The notes under the pieces are model-generated. The model was not told where the DNA came from and did not search any database. It saw only the letters and a list, made by a program, of their open reading frames with translations. From positions 2,610,537 to 2,674,536 of the forward strand of contig JACAXG010000071.1 of the NCBI GenBank assembly GCA_018881555.1: a DNA stretch of 64,000 bases, in the 5' to 3' direction. How positions within the stretch are numbered: position 1 is the first letter of the stretch; the number at the start of each line of letters is the position of its first letter. The DNA comes from Amblyornis subalaris. Lineage: Eukaryota > Chordata > Aves > Passeriformes > Ptilonorhynchidae. Position numbers and translations under genes: made by a program. Shown here piece by piece: positions 24,701 through 37,964 of the stretch.

Positions 24701-27700
24701 TCCCAGGCAGTTACTCTCACACAGCTGCTGGGATATTGCTACAGCAGGTTTTTCTTCCTCCGACAGCGCTGCACCTCTTATCCATCAGAGAAATAGCTGA
24801 ATACATGAAGGAGTTGTGACTGAGGTGTCTTCCCCCATACAGTGCCATCCATATTTTACCTTTAGTGATATTCAGATACACCAAAGCCTGAAACTCACAG
24901 AGGGGCTCTTTCCAGTTCCTGATAACAATTCCCCTGCATGTGTATGATTTGGCAGAGTATAGTATATTTTATATGCCATCCCACAGCATGTGCTGCACCC
25001 ACCTCATTTTTCAGCTACATTTCCTCTCCACATCTACTTGCTTCATTTTTTATTTCCAAGTGCAGCTTTTTGTAGGACTTTAAGTACCAAAATGCCAGTG
25101 AGTTTGCCAAAAGCTGTTATTTAAATAAAATTAATGCAAGAGCTTTTTAAAAGCTAGATTGTAGGAGGGCAAAGCTCCAAGGAGGGATCCACATTTCCAG
25201 ACCCTCCCCTCATCCAGAGACTGGCCACAGCTACAGCCATGCAGTCTCTCCAGAAGAGCATCTCACCTGCCAGGCTGGCACATGCATAAGATCTGGCCAC
25301 TTATAGAAGTACTCGGCAGCTTCCCAAAAGCTGGCTTACAGGTGTTATTTGGAAAGTTTATCTTCAACTTTGATACCTGCTGTGAATTTAGGCTCTGGCT
25401 CACACTGAAAGTTACTATTGCTTATTTGCCCCTAAGTACAGCTGTGGAGGTACAGACTACTCCGAAGGCCAAGCCCTGCCCTGAGGATCTGAGGATTAAA
25501 GCTCTAATCCTCTCAGTGCTTACATCTGTGCACTGCACAAAAGGTAAACAAGGACTTCTGTGTTCCAGCATCTGCTGCACCAAGTCATAGGCTCAGCCTG
25601 GGTGGAAACAGAGCGAAGCTGGACTTAAAGGAGACAGTGTTCCTGTTCTTATTACACATGTTAATGCACAAAGTATAGATTCTGCTTTAGCAGATCAAAG
25701 TGCTCAGATGTTGTGACTAACACATTGTAATTATCTTTTGTCAGCGATCACCAAGAGCAAGGTCTGCCTTGTGCTCAAAGTCTGCTCCAAAGACCTTATG
25801 CTCTAAACAGATCTTTTCATGCTGCCAACAAGGGAGAACAATTCAGATATAGCTGGAGGCTGCCAAAGTACAGGAAGAAGTGTTACTAAGTTAAATGGTA
25901 TCTCTCTAGAAGCTTTTTGTCTGCAGGTATTCAGCACAGTTCTATTGTGTTTAGAAGGACAGGTCAAATACTAGCTGACCAAGAAATATTTTCTATTAAA
26001 ATGTTACCTAACAGCTCCAGAACAATCCTTCAAGAAAGTAAATTTGTACTTTTTTATTTAATCATTAGAATGTGACATGCTGCCACGTGAGTTTCATGGT
26101 TTGGGTTTTTTCTAAAACTTTGTGATGGACTTGCTCATTTTTATGGCATTCACCCTTCATGTATGACCCTCTTGCACCTATCAGGGGTTAAAACGTTTAG
26201 TGAAGAGGAAGCTTTAATGGAACAGTTTGAAGCTGTAGCTCTCATCCTGGCCAATATTCGGTATAGGGTTTGTGTTTCCTTATTTTTCCAGAGAAAGCAG
26301 CAACAAGTTCTACTGCATTGGCTGTGAGAAATCAGCCTTCTGCACAAAACATTTCCACATCTTGCTTTAGTCAAGCCAAGCTCCAAAAAAAATGCTTCTT
26401 AGCTCTTCCTCCTCTGACTTTTGAAATAAATTTATCAAGTTTTAAAAGAAATGAGCAAACACAATAGAATTGTTTTTGGGAAACAGCCTGATAGAAGTTA
26501 TTTGGAATCAAACTTGGCAGGGATTTAAAAAGCTAATAAAACCTCTCCAGGTCAATCTACCATAAGGTTTAAATATACATTTTAGAAAATGTTTTCTCTC
26601 TTCCTGTCTGAAGGTTTCCTGAGAGAAATTAATATATTTCAAACCAACTCCTTGAATTTTGCCCCATCTCTTTTGGCACTCACTCATTTCACATGTATGG
26701 GAATGGACATCAGTATTTTCACGCACTCAGACCTGTTTGTAACTGCAGGTCTACATATGTTGGAAAACTCTTGGGGTTAATATTACTAGTAGGTCCTAAA
26801 ACAGTATGTTCTGAGCTTAACAGGGTGTATAGATGAAGATTTCAAGAGCAGACAGAGCTGCTAGTCTGCCATCACATATTAGATATCCCCAGCAGAACTC
26901 AGTTAATTTTCCTTGAAATAAAAAGGAGAGAGTGCCTAAAGCCAGAGTGAGAGACTGCAAGAAGCTTAATTCTTGTCTTTCTTCCAGGCACAAGCATTTG
27001 AGTTTGAACACCTGCAAGTTTAAAGTCTTAGACTAGCACAATTTCATAAAAAAATAAAAAGAATGGAGATTGGCTGTCCTGACTTCAGGCTACCATGGAA
27101 GGCGGCAAAGCTTCTCAGAGCAGGAGGGAACATTACATTTCTCTTTGTCTCCACCAGCATAACCCTCTTCTTAATTTTTCAAAAGGTTTTAATGACCAGG
27201 TTAAAGTTTTCATGTTTCTACTTCAGTTATTTCCAAACTAGTCAGGCATTTTGTATTTCATTATCCTATCATCTGACCCACACTTTTGGCTCACTAGAAA
27301 CTTATTGCAAGAAGTATTTTTCAACCTTTAGTCCTTTAGTTCATGTAGAAAAGTCAGACTGAGCTCAGGCAAATCTGGATTAAAAACCCACATCAAAGGT
27401 AATGGCCAAAATGGTCTATGAAGATAAAATATGCCTTTTTTTTTTCCGGGTAAAAATAACTTACTAATGGAAATTAGGCATTAGAAATGCATTAGAAGCT
27501 ATCTAGGAGAGCAGACCACTGAACTTATTGATGCANAACAGGAACCATCCAGCTTTCAAACTGTACCATTCTCTCTGCTAGTCCAAGACAAAACTTCAGG
27601 CACTGCAGTCTCACACACAGGCATGAGGGGAATGACAGACTTTTTAACCTGAAGGTCCCAAACCCCCTTGCAACACATCGGGCCCAAGCTGTGCTGCACT

Positions 27701-30700
27701 AGATTAATGTGGTGGTTCCTCTCAGCTCCACCACACTTGATTATTGCAGCCTTTCTTCTTCGATGTGCAAATAGGTAACAAATGCTTCATTCCAGGTGAG
27801 GTGCAGCATCCCCACAGAACTAGAAGAACCTGTTGGCGTTACATGTTATTACTCTGTTCCTTCTCACCATCCAGGAGCCAAACTGCTGCCAACAAGCCCG
27901 TGTTCAGCTCTCTGTGCAGAGCCCTNCAACAGACACTGTGCAGAGCTGTCTCATCTCCCACACTTCTGCAAGCAGGATTTGCACACAGAGAGCAAGAGCC
28001 ACTTCGTGCACTACTTAGCATGGCGTGTCCTCCAGGCACACTTTGTCCTCTGAATTATCTCCAGTGCTAATTTATTGCAGCATTCAAAGCATCGTGCCTC
28101 CGGCAGTCACTCCCACAGGAAGCTGGCTGACTCATTTTTCCATATACTCGATTTTCCTCTCCACAAGAGCCAAATGCTTAGGTCAAGAATAAACCACCAA
28201 AAAAAAAAAAANGGAGGCTCATGCTTAAGCACCTCCTAAAACACGTGCACAACCCACAGCCACTTGTAAAGCTCTTTCTTTCTTTCAAACAATAGACCTG
28301 GGTTGTTACACCCAGGTAGAGTTGCCCCCATATGGCACCCAACTGCCCTTGCTTCTGCTCTAAAGAGCAATTCCTAATCTTGTAAATTGATTTAGCCCAA
28401 GCTAATGGTTTTTGGCCTCAATCAGACAGTTGTCTGAGCACTTACTAAAAGACAAGATGAAGACCACCATTTTGCATTCATTCCCCAAGCTCTTTACCAA
28501 AGCATTTTGCAAACTGGTTCTGATATATCAGCTAACCTTACAGGAAGGAAAAAAAAAGAACAACCAGATTGCCAGGAAAACCCTGACTATCTGCTCTTTC
28601 ACACTTTGCTTAGTAATGCAGCAGAAGTCCACTATCTTTATTAAAAGGGCTTTTCAAGGACACTTGAAAATAGAAAAGCAGCAGTACCTTTTGTCCATCT
28701 CCAGCAGCGCTTCCAGTCCTCCAGCCATGGGAAGCAACCAAAGCCAGACAATGCAAATACTTCACCTCCCATAACAGGAAATCCAGCTTCAACCTGAGAG
28801 CAAACAAGGTTTGTAGAAATTTCCACCAAGGAATTAACATCTCCACTCTAACTCCACCTCAAGGAGCAGATGCCAGCCCACCCCAAGGAACAAAGTGCCA
28901 GGTTCTCCCTGCTCTCTCTTACAGCATGCTGGGCCTCTGCCTCTCAGGTGTGAGGCATTAGGGCTGATGGGCATTAGCCCATTGCCACCCACAGCAGCCA
29001 CTGAAACAGCTCGCATTCTTGGAGGGTTTTCTTGTAAAATTCAGGTATATAGGAGTGAAATCAAAGGACACACTATGCATTTCCCACTTGCCCTACAGAA
29101 GGGAAAGGGAACAAATCTGCAGCAAAAATTTCTCACTTTCATGCAAGCCATGAAGGCTTGTATTTTCAAAATGTCACAGCTGTAGAAGTAGTGCAGAGCT
29201 TAGCATAAGCTGCTACTGCTGCCCTTTGTCTCACAGAATCCTCTCAGAACAGGTTTAATGCTACAGCCATGAGGCTTTTCCCATCAGTAATGTGTCCCTA
29301 GCCTGGTGCTTATAAAAGAGTCATGACAGTGCCTTTTCTCCATTACTCAGTCTCCTTGCTTTGGCAATCCTTTGGATCAAGATCCTTTAGACCTCTGATT
29401 TCCTTTTTTCTTGACAGATCCATTTTGTGGAAAAATATTTTTTCCTGTTTTGTCCCCCTGCTCGGTTGTCAGCGTAGGGCCCCCCACCCAGTTTAGCTGG
29501 GCTGTTTCCCTGTGAAGGAAAGGCTTGGCCTGTATAGCTGTGACAAAGGAGGTCAGGCAGTCAAACCCTCCTGTCTCATAAGATATGGATTTATGGGATC
29601 CCCTGGATAAATAAAAAGAAGAAAAAAATAGGAGGAGATCTGCAGGGGTGTAAAGAAAATTGCAGGTAGCTGAGTGTGAAGGGGTGTGGTTCAAAGGCAC
29701 CAAATTCCAGATACAAAGTAATTTGCCTGAATTGCGCTGAAAGAGGTGCAGAGGCAGGGGGACAGGTGCCACATCCAGTTTACAATTTCACACAGGTGTA
29801 TGGCTTCAGTGGCAGGCCCTAGTGGGGACACCTCCTGCCTGTCCCTGACATGGCCACCTCACAGACCTTTCCTAAATGAAGCGGCAGTCATAGGGATCAA
29901 ACTGAGAACACAAGGGCTGGGCTGACAAGTGCCATGACAGGGTGCAGAGAGAGTTCCTGAGCAGAAAAAGGACCCTGTGTTAGGAAGTAAATCTCGCCTG
30001 CAAAAGCAGAGCAGATACACTCATTCTGGTGGTATTTAGTCCACCTGCCAGTCTGCTGAGAGCTACTGGATAGACAATACTATATTACATAGCACTTGTA
30101 CAGTCTTAGAAATCCATTTTTTCTAAAAATATCCTATGGCATCAATGCTAACCGTCTCTGTTNGACGTTTACAATGAAAATATCTTGTAAGTGTTGCAGG
30201 TCCCCTGAAATCTCACTTTTCCATGCACCTTCTCCCACCAGTGGCAGCACTCACCAGGACCAAGCTGCTCCATCCANACTCCATGTAGTTAAATCCCCCA
30301 CGCCTGGGCAGTAGCAGTGTGAGGGATGAGGCAAGGAGAGGAGGAGTAAGCCCCACTCCATCATTTGGCAGGGATGGGGAGGTGCTAGCCGTTGGCCAGC
30401 ACTTCCCAACTCCAATGTCCTGCACTGCACTGGGGAGAAGTGGGAAGAGGTCTCTGGAGAAGGCTTAGCCAGATCCTTTCTTCCTCCTCCTTCAACCACG
30501 GTGCTCACGGCACTTTCTCTCACACTTTTTGCCTCGGTTGTCTCTGCCAGAAGGTGTTTTGTCCTTTCCTGAGTGCATTTCTCCAGAGGCAGTGGATGAC
30601 AGGCTCAGCCATGCCCTGCAGTGGGGCTGTGGTGGAATTGGCTGAGTCTATCCCAAGGCAGCCCCAGCCACATCTCAGAGGATCCCTCAGCCCCTCTGAC

Positions 30701-32910
30701 AGTGCCTGGACATCTGCAGCAAATAAATCCAACCCCTTGCTTCAGCAAAATACATATTTAATAATTGTCATTAAAATATTCAGTCACCACACATCCTTCA
30801 CAGCTCCACTGATGACATCAGCCCCAAAAAAACCTCCTCACACCACAATGGAAGCGGCACCATCACAGCCCCACCAGGGTGGGCAACATCTACCCTCAGT
30901 ACGGCTCCATCCTCTCCCTCACCACAAAAATCCCCATTGCTAATCCAGTGCCAGGCAATGGCCAGTCTAAGCTTTGCCTTCTATTTTCCCAGTCACTGTT
31001 TTAACTTCAAATTCCTCTAACAGTACATGATCTCCCTGTCTTTGTGTCAACCCATGAGCTTTTAAATCTTATTTTCTCCCCCNTCNTTGAGGAGGGGGAG
31101 TGAGAGTGGCTGGGTGGGTGTCTGGCCAGCCCACCACAGTGCCATTGCTCTTCTCCACAGGGAATACCACAGGAAATTCCTCTGGGCACATAAATCAGCA
31201 AATACAAGCTGAAGCCCTCAAAAGGTGAATACAAACACCTCTATTTGTAAGAATTTTCCTGGATAGACCCATATTTCCAATAACAATTTAAAGTTGACCT
31301 GAATTAAAAGCTTTGGTAAAAATCTCTCACAGATTCCCAAACTGAGCAACCTCCAGCAAAATATTGATGGTGCTGGTGTGCCAAGGGGTGGGAAACAGTC
31401 AATTTAATGGCATGGATCAAGTATCCCAGAAAACCAGGCTTCTGCCCAGCACTAGGGTGCTGGCTGCAGCGGCAGGGCAGCAATCCCAATCCTCTGGGGC
31501 TTCCCTCAGCAGCCAGGTTAACAAANTTTTTGAAATTACTGTTCTAAAGCAATATTTTTCTTGTTGTTTCCTCCTTTGCTTGTGTTTCAGTAGCCAAATA
31601 TATTTTCCTTCCAGAGAAAAGCTGGGAATCCAGGAACCTGCAGCTAGGGGAGGCAGCAATTAGTGGTTTGAAGTGTTAATGGGACCACAGTGGGAATGGG
31701 GAGTCCCTTGAACTCAGCTATTAGCAAATTAATAAAAGGGGTAACATGCTCTCCTGAGTGTTACAAATTTAGCACTAATTAGGACTTCTCTTTCNTAGCT
31801 ATTTTAGGCAAGAAAATCTTCAATATCCTTTGTTAAATCTGAATCATCTTGTTTGTAGAAGTAAATCNTATTGAAACATTGGTTTCTTTGCCCAGCTACA
31901 GTCTATTAAACTTTTTCTATTCTCCTTTTATTTCTGACATGACTTACAGATAGATGTTTTGTATACAGTTAGATTTATTTATCAAATCTTACCCCTGAAA
32001 AGGGGTTTCTTTGAATGAGACTAACCTATAGGCCAGTAATTTNTCACAGTGCATTCCAAACCTGTCAAAGATCCCACTTCACAGGAACATCAGTGCTCCA
32101 ATTTGTTTGTATTTATTTTATTTATTTATTGCTCATATATTCCAGATGTTAAACCTCACAGAGTTCTTGTAAATGGCAAGCCATCTTTTTCTGCCAAAGA
32201 TCTACACAGTTTTGTCTATTTTAGCACTTGGGAATTAATGAGAGAAACTTAATCAAGTTTGCAGTGATGAAAAACCCTTAATTAGAGCAGAAACTGAAAT
32301 GTCCTCCTGCTCTTCCTTTTTTCTTGCACTGCCCAAATCTCATCGAAACCTTGCCTGAAGTCCAGAAAACAAATCTCACAGTTGATTGAATATATGTAAT
32401 TGTGAATTGATGTCTATGCTTTTGCAGATATGTTTCAAACCCTGCCTGGTGGCTNTGTTGGCCAATTTGCCCATACCCAGGAAATTAATTCTTTTTTAAC
32501 TACAGAGCAAAGCTGTGATGTTGGGCAATATGTGTCTGCCTTTCTGCAAAGAATATTACTTGTCTCTAGCAAAATCAATGCATCACTAAATGATTGACAT
32601 AACCACAAAAGATTTAGCTTTTAATGTTTAGGAAACACTAATGGAGAAGAGAAAGCCCCACAGACTGGCTGAGGCAGAAGAAACTCACTTCCATTCAACA
32701 AAAGCCATATTGAGCAATAAAGAGAAAATGTAGATGGAAAGTTACATCTTCATTGATGCCACTAAGTACAAAGAGCNTGTTAGAAGTAATCAGTAGTGAG
32801 CCCATGGTTTAAAATACACATGTAAATGTGCACATCAACAGCAGTGCTGAGAACTGAAGCAGACACAATATGAAAATACACCATAAAGCCTGAGAAATAT
32901 TGGTGGCTTT

Positions 32911-32936
32911 CCATAAATTAATGCAAATTAATGTTA
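32911..32936 (+). promoter_or_regulatory. Octamer/homeodomain motif cluster in intron 2
   Basis: ATTAATGCAAATTAATG contains a perfect POU octamer, ATGCAAAT (32921-32928), flanked on both sides by TAAT homeodomain cores. Such clusters are common in conserved developmental enhancers, but AT-rich DNA also yields them by chance. Confidence 0.3.
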
Positions 32937-35818
32937 GAATCCCTATTTTATAATCAATTAGAAAGGCTAGTTTGGCAGCAGTATTAATAATCTCTGAAAC
33001 AAATGTAGCATGAAAAGGAAGATTGCATGACCAAAGCTCAGCTCGGAAGACTGCTTCATGTCTAGAAAAACTGGATGAAGACTTTTCCTTGTTATCCTAT
33101 GGAGGGAAACACATAATACAGTCATTTCTGTTTACTTCTGCTAAACAGCTGGTCAGAGAGTATTTTCTGCACTGTATGAGGCTAAAGAAAGTGGGGTTTT
33201 TACGTTTCTCTACTGCATGAAGTAGGATGCAAATGGTGTTCACTGAGGTGGCACTGTAACACCCCATCTGCTTTAGAGCTCTAAATACTAGCAATAACTG
33301 AATCCTTTCTTCCCTCCATGTGTGTTATAACTATGGGAATGTGTGAGCCTGTGAGCTGAGCAGTGCATAGATTAATTCCAGATCATGACTTAATGCTGGT
33401 GAATACAAGTCTTATAGTCCTGCAAGCAGTCTGGTACTGCAGAGAACCTTTGAGGTCAATCCATTTCCCTTCTGATATAAGCAGACCTCTGAAAGAAGCT
33501 GCATGATAAAGTGACCTAGCTGCATCACAAAATTAATTTTTTGCCACCATTTCTACTACTGTAATGGTGCAGGAAGAGGAATNCTACTGCCGGTCCTTGG
33601 AAATGTAGAAATCTTCCTATTGCCAGCCTTAATATACTCTTATCCGGTTTATTCACATCTCTCTTTTCTGCCAAAATTGTGCTTCTGCTTAAATAGCGCT
33701 TCTCCCTTCTGTGTGCTCATCCGTGATGTATTTATAGGGAGTCCTCTCTCAGCATTCACTGCATGAGATAAAACAAGCCATCCTTTTTTTAGCCTCCTTT
33801 CGTATAACAGACTTTCCACAATCTGAATCATCCTTGCAGCTCATCCCTTCACCTGCTCCAGTCTGGGCATGGGGAGCGGAACGNGCGAGAGAAGCTGTAT
33901 ATTCTCTTACCAGGGATTTTTACAGTGCCATTAATACTCCCTTGTTTCCTTACTNCTATATTGTACATTTATACTCTCTGTACATAGAATTCTTCAAGCA
34001 TATAAATTATGTTACACAGTGAACCATCAAATACTGGTGTGTCATCTCCTCTGGTGCCACTTGTGCTCCCTGGGAGTGTGGTCAGCATCTTGCAGGCAAA
34101 ATCCTTCACTGCTTTTCATCTGGTGCTTTTTCATCCTTGATAGCTCCTGCAGAGTGTTTCAGCATGAAGATGTTTCAGCAGTCATTACAAAAGCAAGTGA
34201 ATCATTCAAAAAAAGCACAATCCATCCATCTTCCTTAGTGTCACCAATTAATAGCTTCCCGGGATGCTTTGCAACCTATAGTTGCTTAAGGAAAGAAAAA
34301 TAACCAAACCCTTCCTATAATGCTGTGCTGTCATTATATTTTTTGNAACCTGCCCATGCAAGAAAGCTTTATTAAATAAGTGAGGCAATATGCAAAGGCT
34401 TCTAATATGAGGCTTTAAAGAAGGGAAAAAAACAGGATAAGAAGGGAACTAAAAAACAATTGGTAGACAAGATTATTTGTTATTGGAAACCATTTCCCTT
34501 TTCAGAAGCCAGCAGTCAGAGCCTGTTTGGTGGCCACACTTCTANCTGCTGTTGCCCCTCCAAGCAAGCAGTTTTGGGGCAACCACTGTTTCCTCCACTT
34601 GATGGAGCTGGGTCAGCCTTTTACTTCATGCTTCTGATTTGGAATATTTTGCTTCAGACTGTGTAAAATAAGGAACCATTTTTAAAAGGGAGCAATGTTG
34701 CCTTTGCGGGCAGCTCAGGCTGGGTCTGTGTGCTCATTCCTCCAGTCACAAGCTGCCAGAGCAGAGTCATTGCACCCTTTGGTGAATGTCTGCCTTGGGC
34801 ACCGTCAGCCAGAGCACCTGGAGTCAAATCCTGATCCATGTTTGCCTGACATAAGGATGCACTCCCAAATCTGCCCACAGCTGCTGACCCCAATCCCTTC
34901 CTCCCATCTCACCTCCCTGTGGTGAGGCATTGTGGCTTTTGCCACTGGACATACCCCAAGCAGGACAGCAGTGCCAGCTCTTGAGGGGAATTAACTCAAT
35001 TCCAGCTAATGCGCTGGAGTTGGAGGTCTGTGCCTAAATGTAATGGAACCTGATGGAAGCTAATTGAATAGAAAACCATCCATTTGTGCTGTCTCATTAG
35101 GGATTTGTCATAAAAACCATATGTTCTCTTACAAGCCTAAACAAGTGTGTTCACATGTAAAAATCAGCCATAAAGCTGTCTGGAGAGTAGTTAACATGTC
35201 TAAGCTGTCATTTGTAAGGGCTGTCTCAAGCCTGGATCCTGCAGCTAGGAATGGCCTTTCTGCTGTCCTCAAACTACCCTGCATAAGTGGGGCATCCCTC
35301 CTTCAAAATGGGAAAGGGGGACAAGCCCAGGGAACCTGCACTGACAGTCATGTGGAGTGGATGTTTCTCCATCTGGCCCTGACAGGAGCTGGGAATCAGA
35401 GGCAAAGAGCACTTGTTATTTGAGAGCTGTGCCAAAGATGTTCAGAGGTTAAGAGAGTACAAATCTAGTATGAGTGTTTTCTGGTCTTCTCCTCAACCCC
35501 AAGTAGGCTACCATTTTTAAGGAAAAGTGAATTTCCTGTAGGACACAGGAGTCATCGTGGTTTTTTACAGTGGAAAAAACTTATGGGCTGAGTCCCCTTG
35601 GCTGCCCCAAGGGAAAAATTAACGTGGTTTAAATGGCAGCTCTCCTCAATATCTGTCCTTTTCAATATCTGAGCTTTTCACTCATCCAGACTGTGCAAAA
35701 TTCAGAGTTTCTGCAGAAACTGGGGCTGGTGCAGAAGTTGTATCAGGGCAGGTCTCCCTGGGCAGGAGGAGACAACTGCTTTGGGTCTGAGATAACTCCA
35801 GCTGGTGTCTCCTTGCAG

Positions 35819-35935
35819 GCGTCGGAGGTGGAGCGGCAGCTCTCCCTGCAGGTCCACACCCTCCGGGAGGACTTTCGGGAGAAGAATTCCTCCAGCAGCC
35901 AACACATCGTGCGGCTGGAGAGCCTCCAGGCCGAG
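35819..35935 (+). CDS. BICDL1: BICDL1 coding exon 3
   Basis: This exon encodes residues 180-218, ASEVERQLSLQVHTLREDF through RLESLQAE, in phase 0 at both ends. It is coiled coil and nearly identical to the mammalian sequence I recall. The acceptor is tctccttgcag and the donor GAG|gtgagt. It is separated from exon 2 by the giant intron 2. The next constitutive exon is 2.0 kb downstream, with a candidate microexon between them. Confidence 0.96.
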
Positions 35936-36606
35936 GTGAGTCACCTGCTTTCCTCCTTCAGAAGGCAGCCAGGGCTGTTTGAGCTTGTGTAATGACTCTC
36001 TCTGAGCTGAGCAAACAGAATCAATTGGTGGAGCCAACAGAGGGATGGCAGCACTGGGGCAAAGGACTCTCCCAGGAAGGATTTATCCATGGTGTTCTGC
36101 CTGGGCTGGCTCAGGGCACCTTCCAGTGCTGCCTCAGCCACAGTACACCTGCAAATGAATGGATGAGAAGGCTCTTCCAGGAGCTAAACCATGGCTGTGC
36201 TCCCACAGGGCTGCTGCCCAGCACAGATTCAACTCTGGGGTGCAGTGGGAAGGTCTGCAAGGGCTTTTTCCCCCTGTTCCTCATGCTTGCGAAGAAAGCA
36301 GCAATCCTCTCCTGCCTCTGAGCCATGCACCTGGGAAAGCAAGGAGCCGCTGCCTGTGTTAACTCTGGTACCTCAGCAGGAGTGATACAAGCTTCTTCCT
36401 CTTCCCTTACCTGACAGGGTCACTGGGGACCATGTAGGCAGGAACTAGAAGGGTAGAAGACATCCAACTCTACTACCCAACCACTTCTTTTATTTAAAAG
36501 CTGTTTGGAAAACTTTTCCTAAAATCTCTCAATTTCTTTCCTCCCGCTCCCACCTGCTCCTTGCTGGCCCCTCGCCTTTTCTTCCCCTCCCCTTGGTGTG
36601 GAGCAG

Positions 36607-36618
36607 CAGGTCCTTGAA
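36607..36618 (+). CDS. BICDL1: Candidate in-frame microexon of BICDL1 (QVLE)
   Basis: A strong donor, GAA|gtaagtat (gt at 36619), has an intronic half that fully matches U1. It lies only 9-15 bases after three successive AG dinucleotides (36603, 36606, 36609), which follow about 60 bases of pyrimidine-rich tract with TGCT motifs. Any of the three acceptors gives a multiple of three (15, 12 or 9 nt) in phase 0 without a stop: QQVLE, QVLE or VLE. It would insert between ...LQAE of exon 3 and IKML of exon 4. A four-residue insertion is a coiled-coil stutter, which the heptad pattern tolerates. This geometry is typical of neuronal microexons. Actual splicing is unverified, and I do not recall a documented equivalent. 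Confidence 0.5.
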
Positions 36619-37545
36619 GTAAGTATGGAGGCCTGGAAAGCGTTTGCCTGTGTGTACGTCACTGTTGCCATGCATGCCTGTCACCGTGCATGCCACACTT
36701 TGCCTCCTCACCTCCTTCCTGTCTCTTGCTTTCCAAACCCCTTTCCTCTATGCCCTTCCCATGGGCCAGGGCTCATGGCAGAGCGATGTTTGTTCTGTTA
36801 TATGGGTATTTACAGCGTGTTCATTACTGGTCTGCCCACCAAATATGAACTCTTGATACAATCTCTCTATTAAACCTCTGATTTTTCTTTCTCCAACCCA
36901 TGCAAATCATTATGGTGGTGGGCAGAGGCATCTCAGAAACCATTAGTCACCTCAGAGCAGCTTTCCAATACCTCTAGCAGCCTTTACCCTGCAGAAATAG
37001 CAAGTCCACACACTTGGCTGATATTCCTTTATGCAGCCAAATCTTTCCAGCAACCTGGAAAGCAGCAAAGAGACAAGGTCCCAAAGAGGTCAAGAAAACA
37101 GTGGAAAGTGCTGAATTTGTCTACAGTCCATGAAGTTAAAGGAGGCCATAGGGAATATTTAGGGTTATACTGGACTGGTGGATGGCTGGCATAGCAGTCC
37201 CCAGAGATCCTGTGTACTAATGGGGGAAAAGGCTCCTTCTTCTTGGTTAAACAAGAAGTGACCTTGGCTAGTGCTGATTCATCCTGTGCACTGTTCCTAG
37301 CTAACTGAGTCACGGAGGGTTTGTTTGGCACACTGTCCCTTGCCTGAAATCACTGCCCTTGACAATTAAAAGAAATGAACCAATTTTAAAGGCAACCGAT
37401 CACTGGGAGGCTAAAAATAAGCATGGCACAGAAAGGAGACTTCACAATTGAAAAGACAGAAAAATCCCTGGTGAGGACCTGATGAACACACAGCAATTAA
37501 GAACAGCTATGGGCAGTGCTGTGGCACAGCTGTGCAGGGAGCAGA

Positions 37546-37604
37546 ATCCCACAGACTCACCCAGGATCCCACAGGCTCACCCTGGATCCTGCTGGCTCAC
37601 CGGA
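37546..37604 (+). repeat. Imperfect 20-bp tandem repeat, three copies
   Basis: Three successive units begin ATCCCACAGACTCACCCAGG, ATCCCACAGGCTCACCCTGG and ATCCTGCTGGCTCACCGGA, at 37546, 37566 and 37586. It is a small degenerate minisatellite in BICDL1 intron 3, about 360 bp before exon 4. Confidence 0.85.
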
Positions 37605-37964
37605 AAATGCCACCATCAGGGACCAGCCAGGAAAAGTAACTAGTTTTCCCCAGTCTTGCAAATGTTAGGGTACAAGGGATGGGCAGGGCTCGTCTCCACT
37701 TAATCCCTTTGGACACTCCTGCCTGCTCCCTGAGCTCCTGCCAGTGCACACCCAGCCCCTGCAGCCTGGGGAAGGAGGAGTTTCCTTTCAGAGCCTTCCT
37801 AAGCTTTCAACCACACACAGAGATAGTTTCTCTCATACAGGTACAGAACACCTATGTACATCCTTCTGCTTTTGGCTGTTTCATTTCTCGCTCTGGAATG
37901 TGGTGTCCCTCCTCTCTGGTCCCTGCAAAGTACAGGTCTGACAGGGCCTCTCTTTGCCCTGCAG

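Larger units (their letters stand above)
10157..35818 (+). other. BICDL1: BICDL1 intron 2 (25.7 kb)
   Basis: This is by far the largest intron, about 40 percent of the window. It has a gtgagt donor and a gtctccttgcag acceptor. I see no coding exon. It holds a CR1 LINE end (16325-16606), a GC-rich island with an RFX-like X-box and a CRE-like site (16740-17060), perfect short inverted repeats (11399-11436, 14680-14702, 18687-18709), and an AT-rich section (about 31.6-34.4 kb) with homeodomain/POU-like motifs. Several open frames of 100-190 codons occur, for example at 24022-24582, but none has splice context or recognisable domains. Long early introns in neuronal genes often carry enhancers. 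Confidence 0.85.
35936..37964 (+). other. BICDL1: BICDL1 intron 3
   Basis: This 2.0 kb intron is flanked by phase-0 exons. It contains the candidate 9-15 nt microexon near 36607-36618, preceded by a long pyrimidine tract, and a degenerate triple 20-bp tandem repeat at 37546-37604. The acceptor ends tctttgccctgcag. Confidence 0.85.

Noticed and set aside
28296..28317. Inverted repeat ACCTGGGT...ACCCAGGT
   Set aside because: Only 8-bp arms, expected by chance several times in a window of this size.
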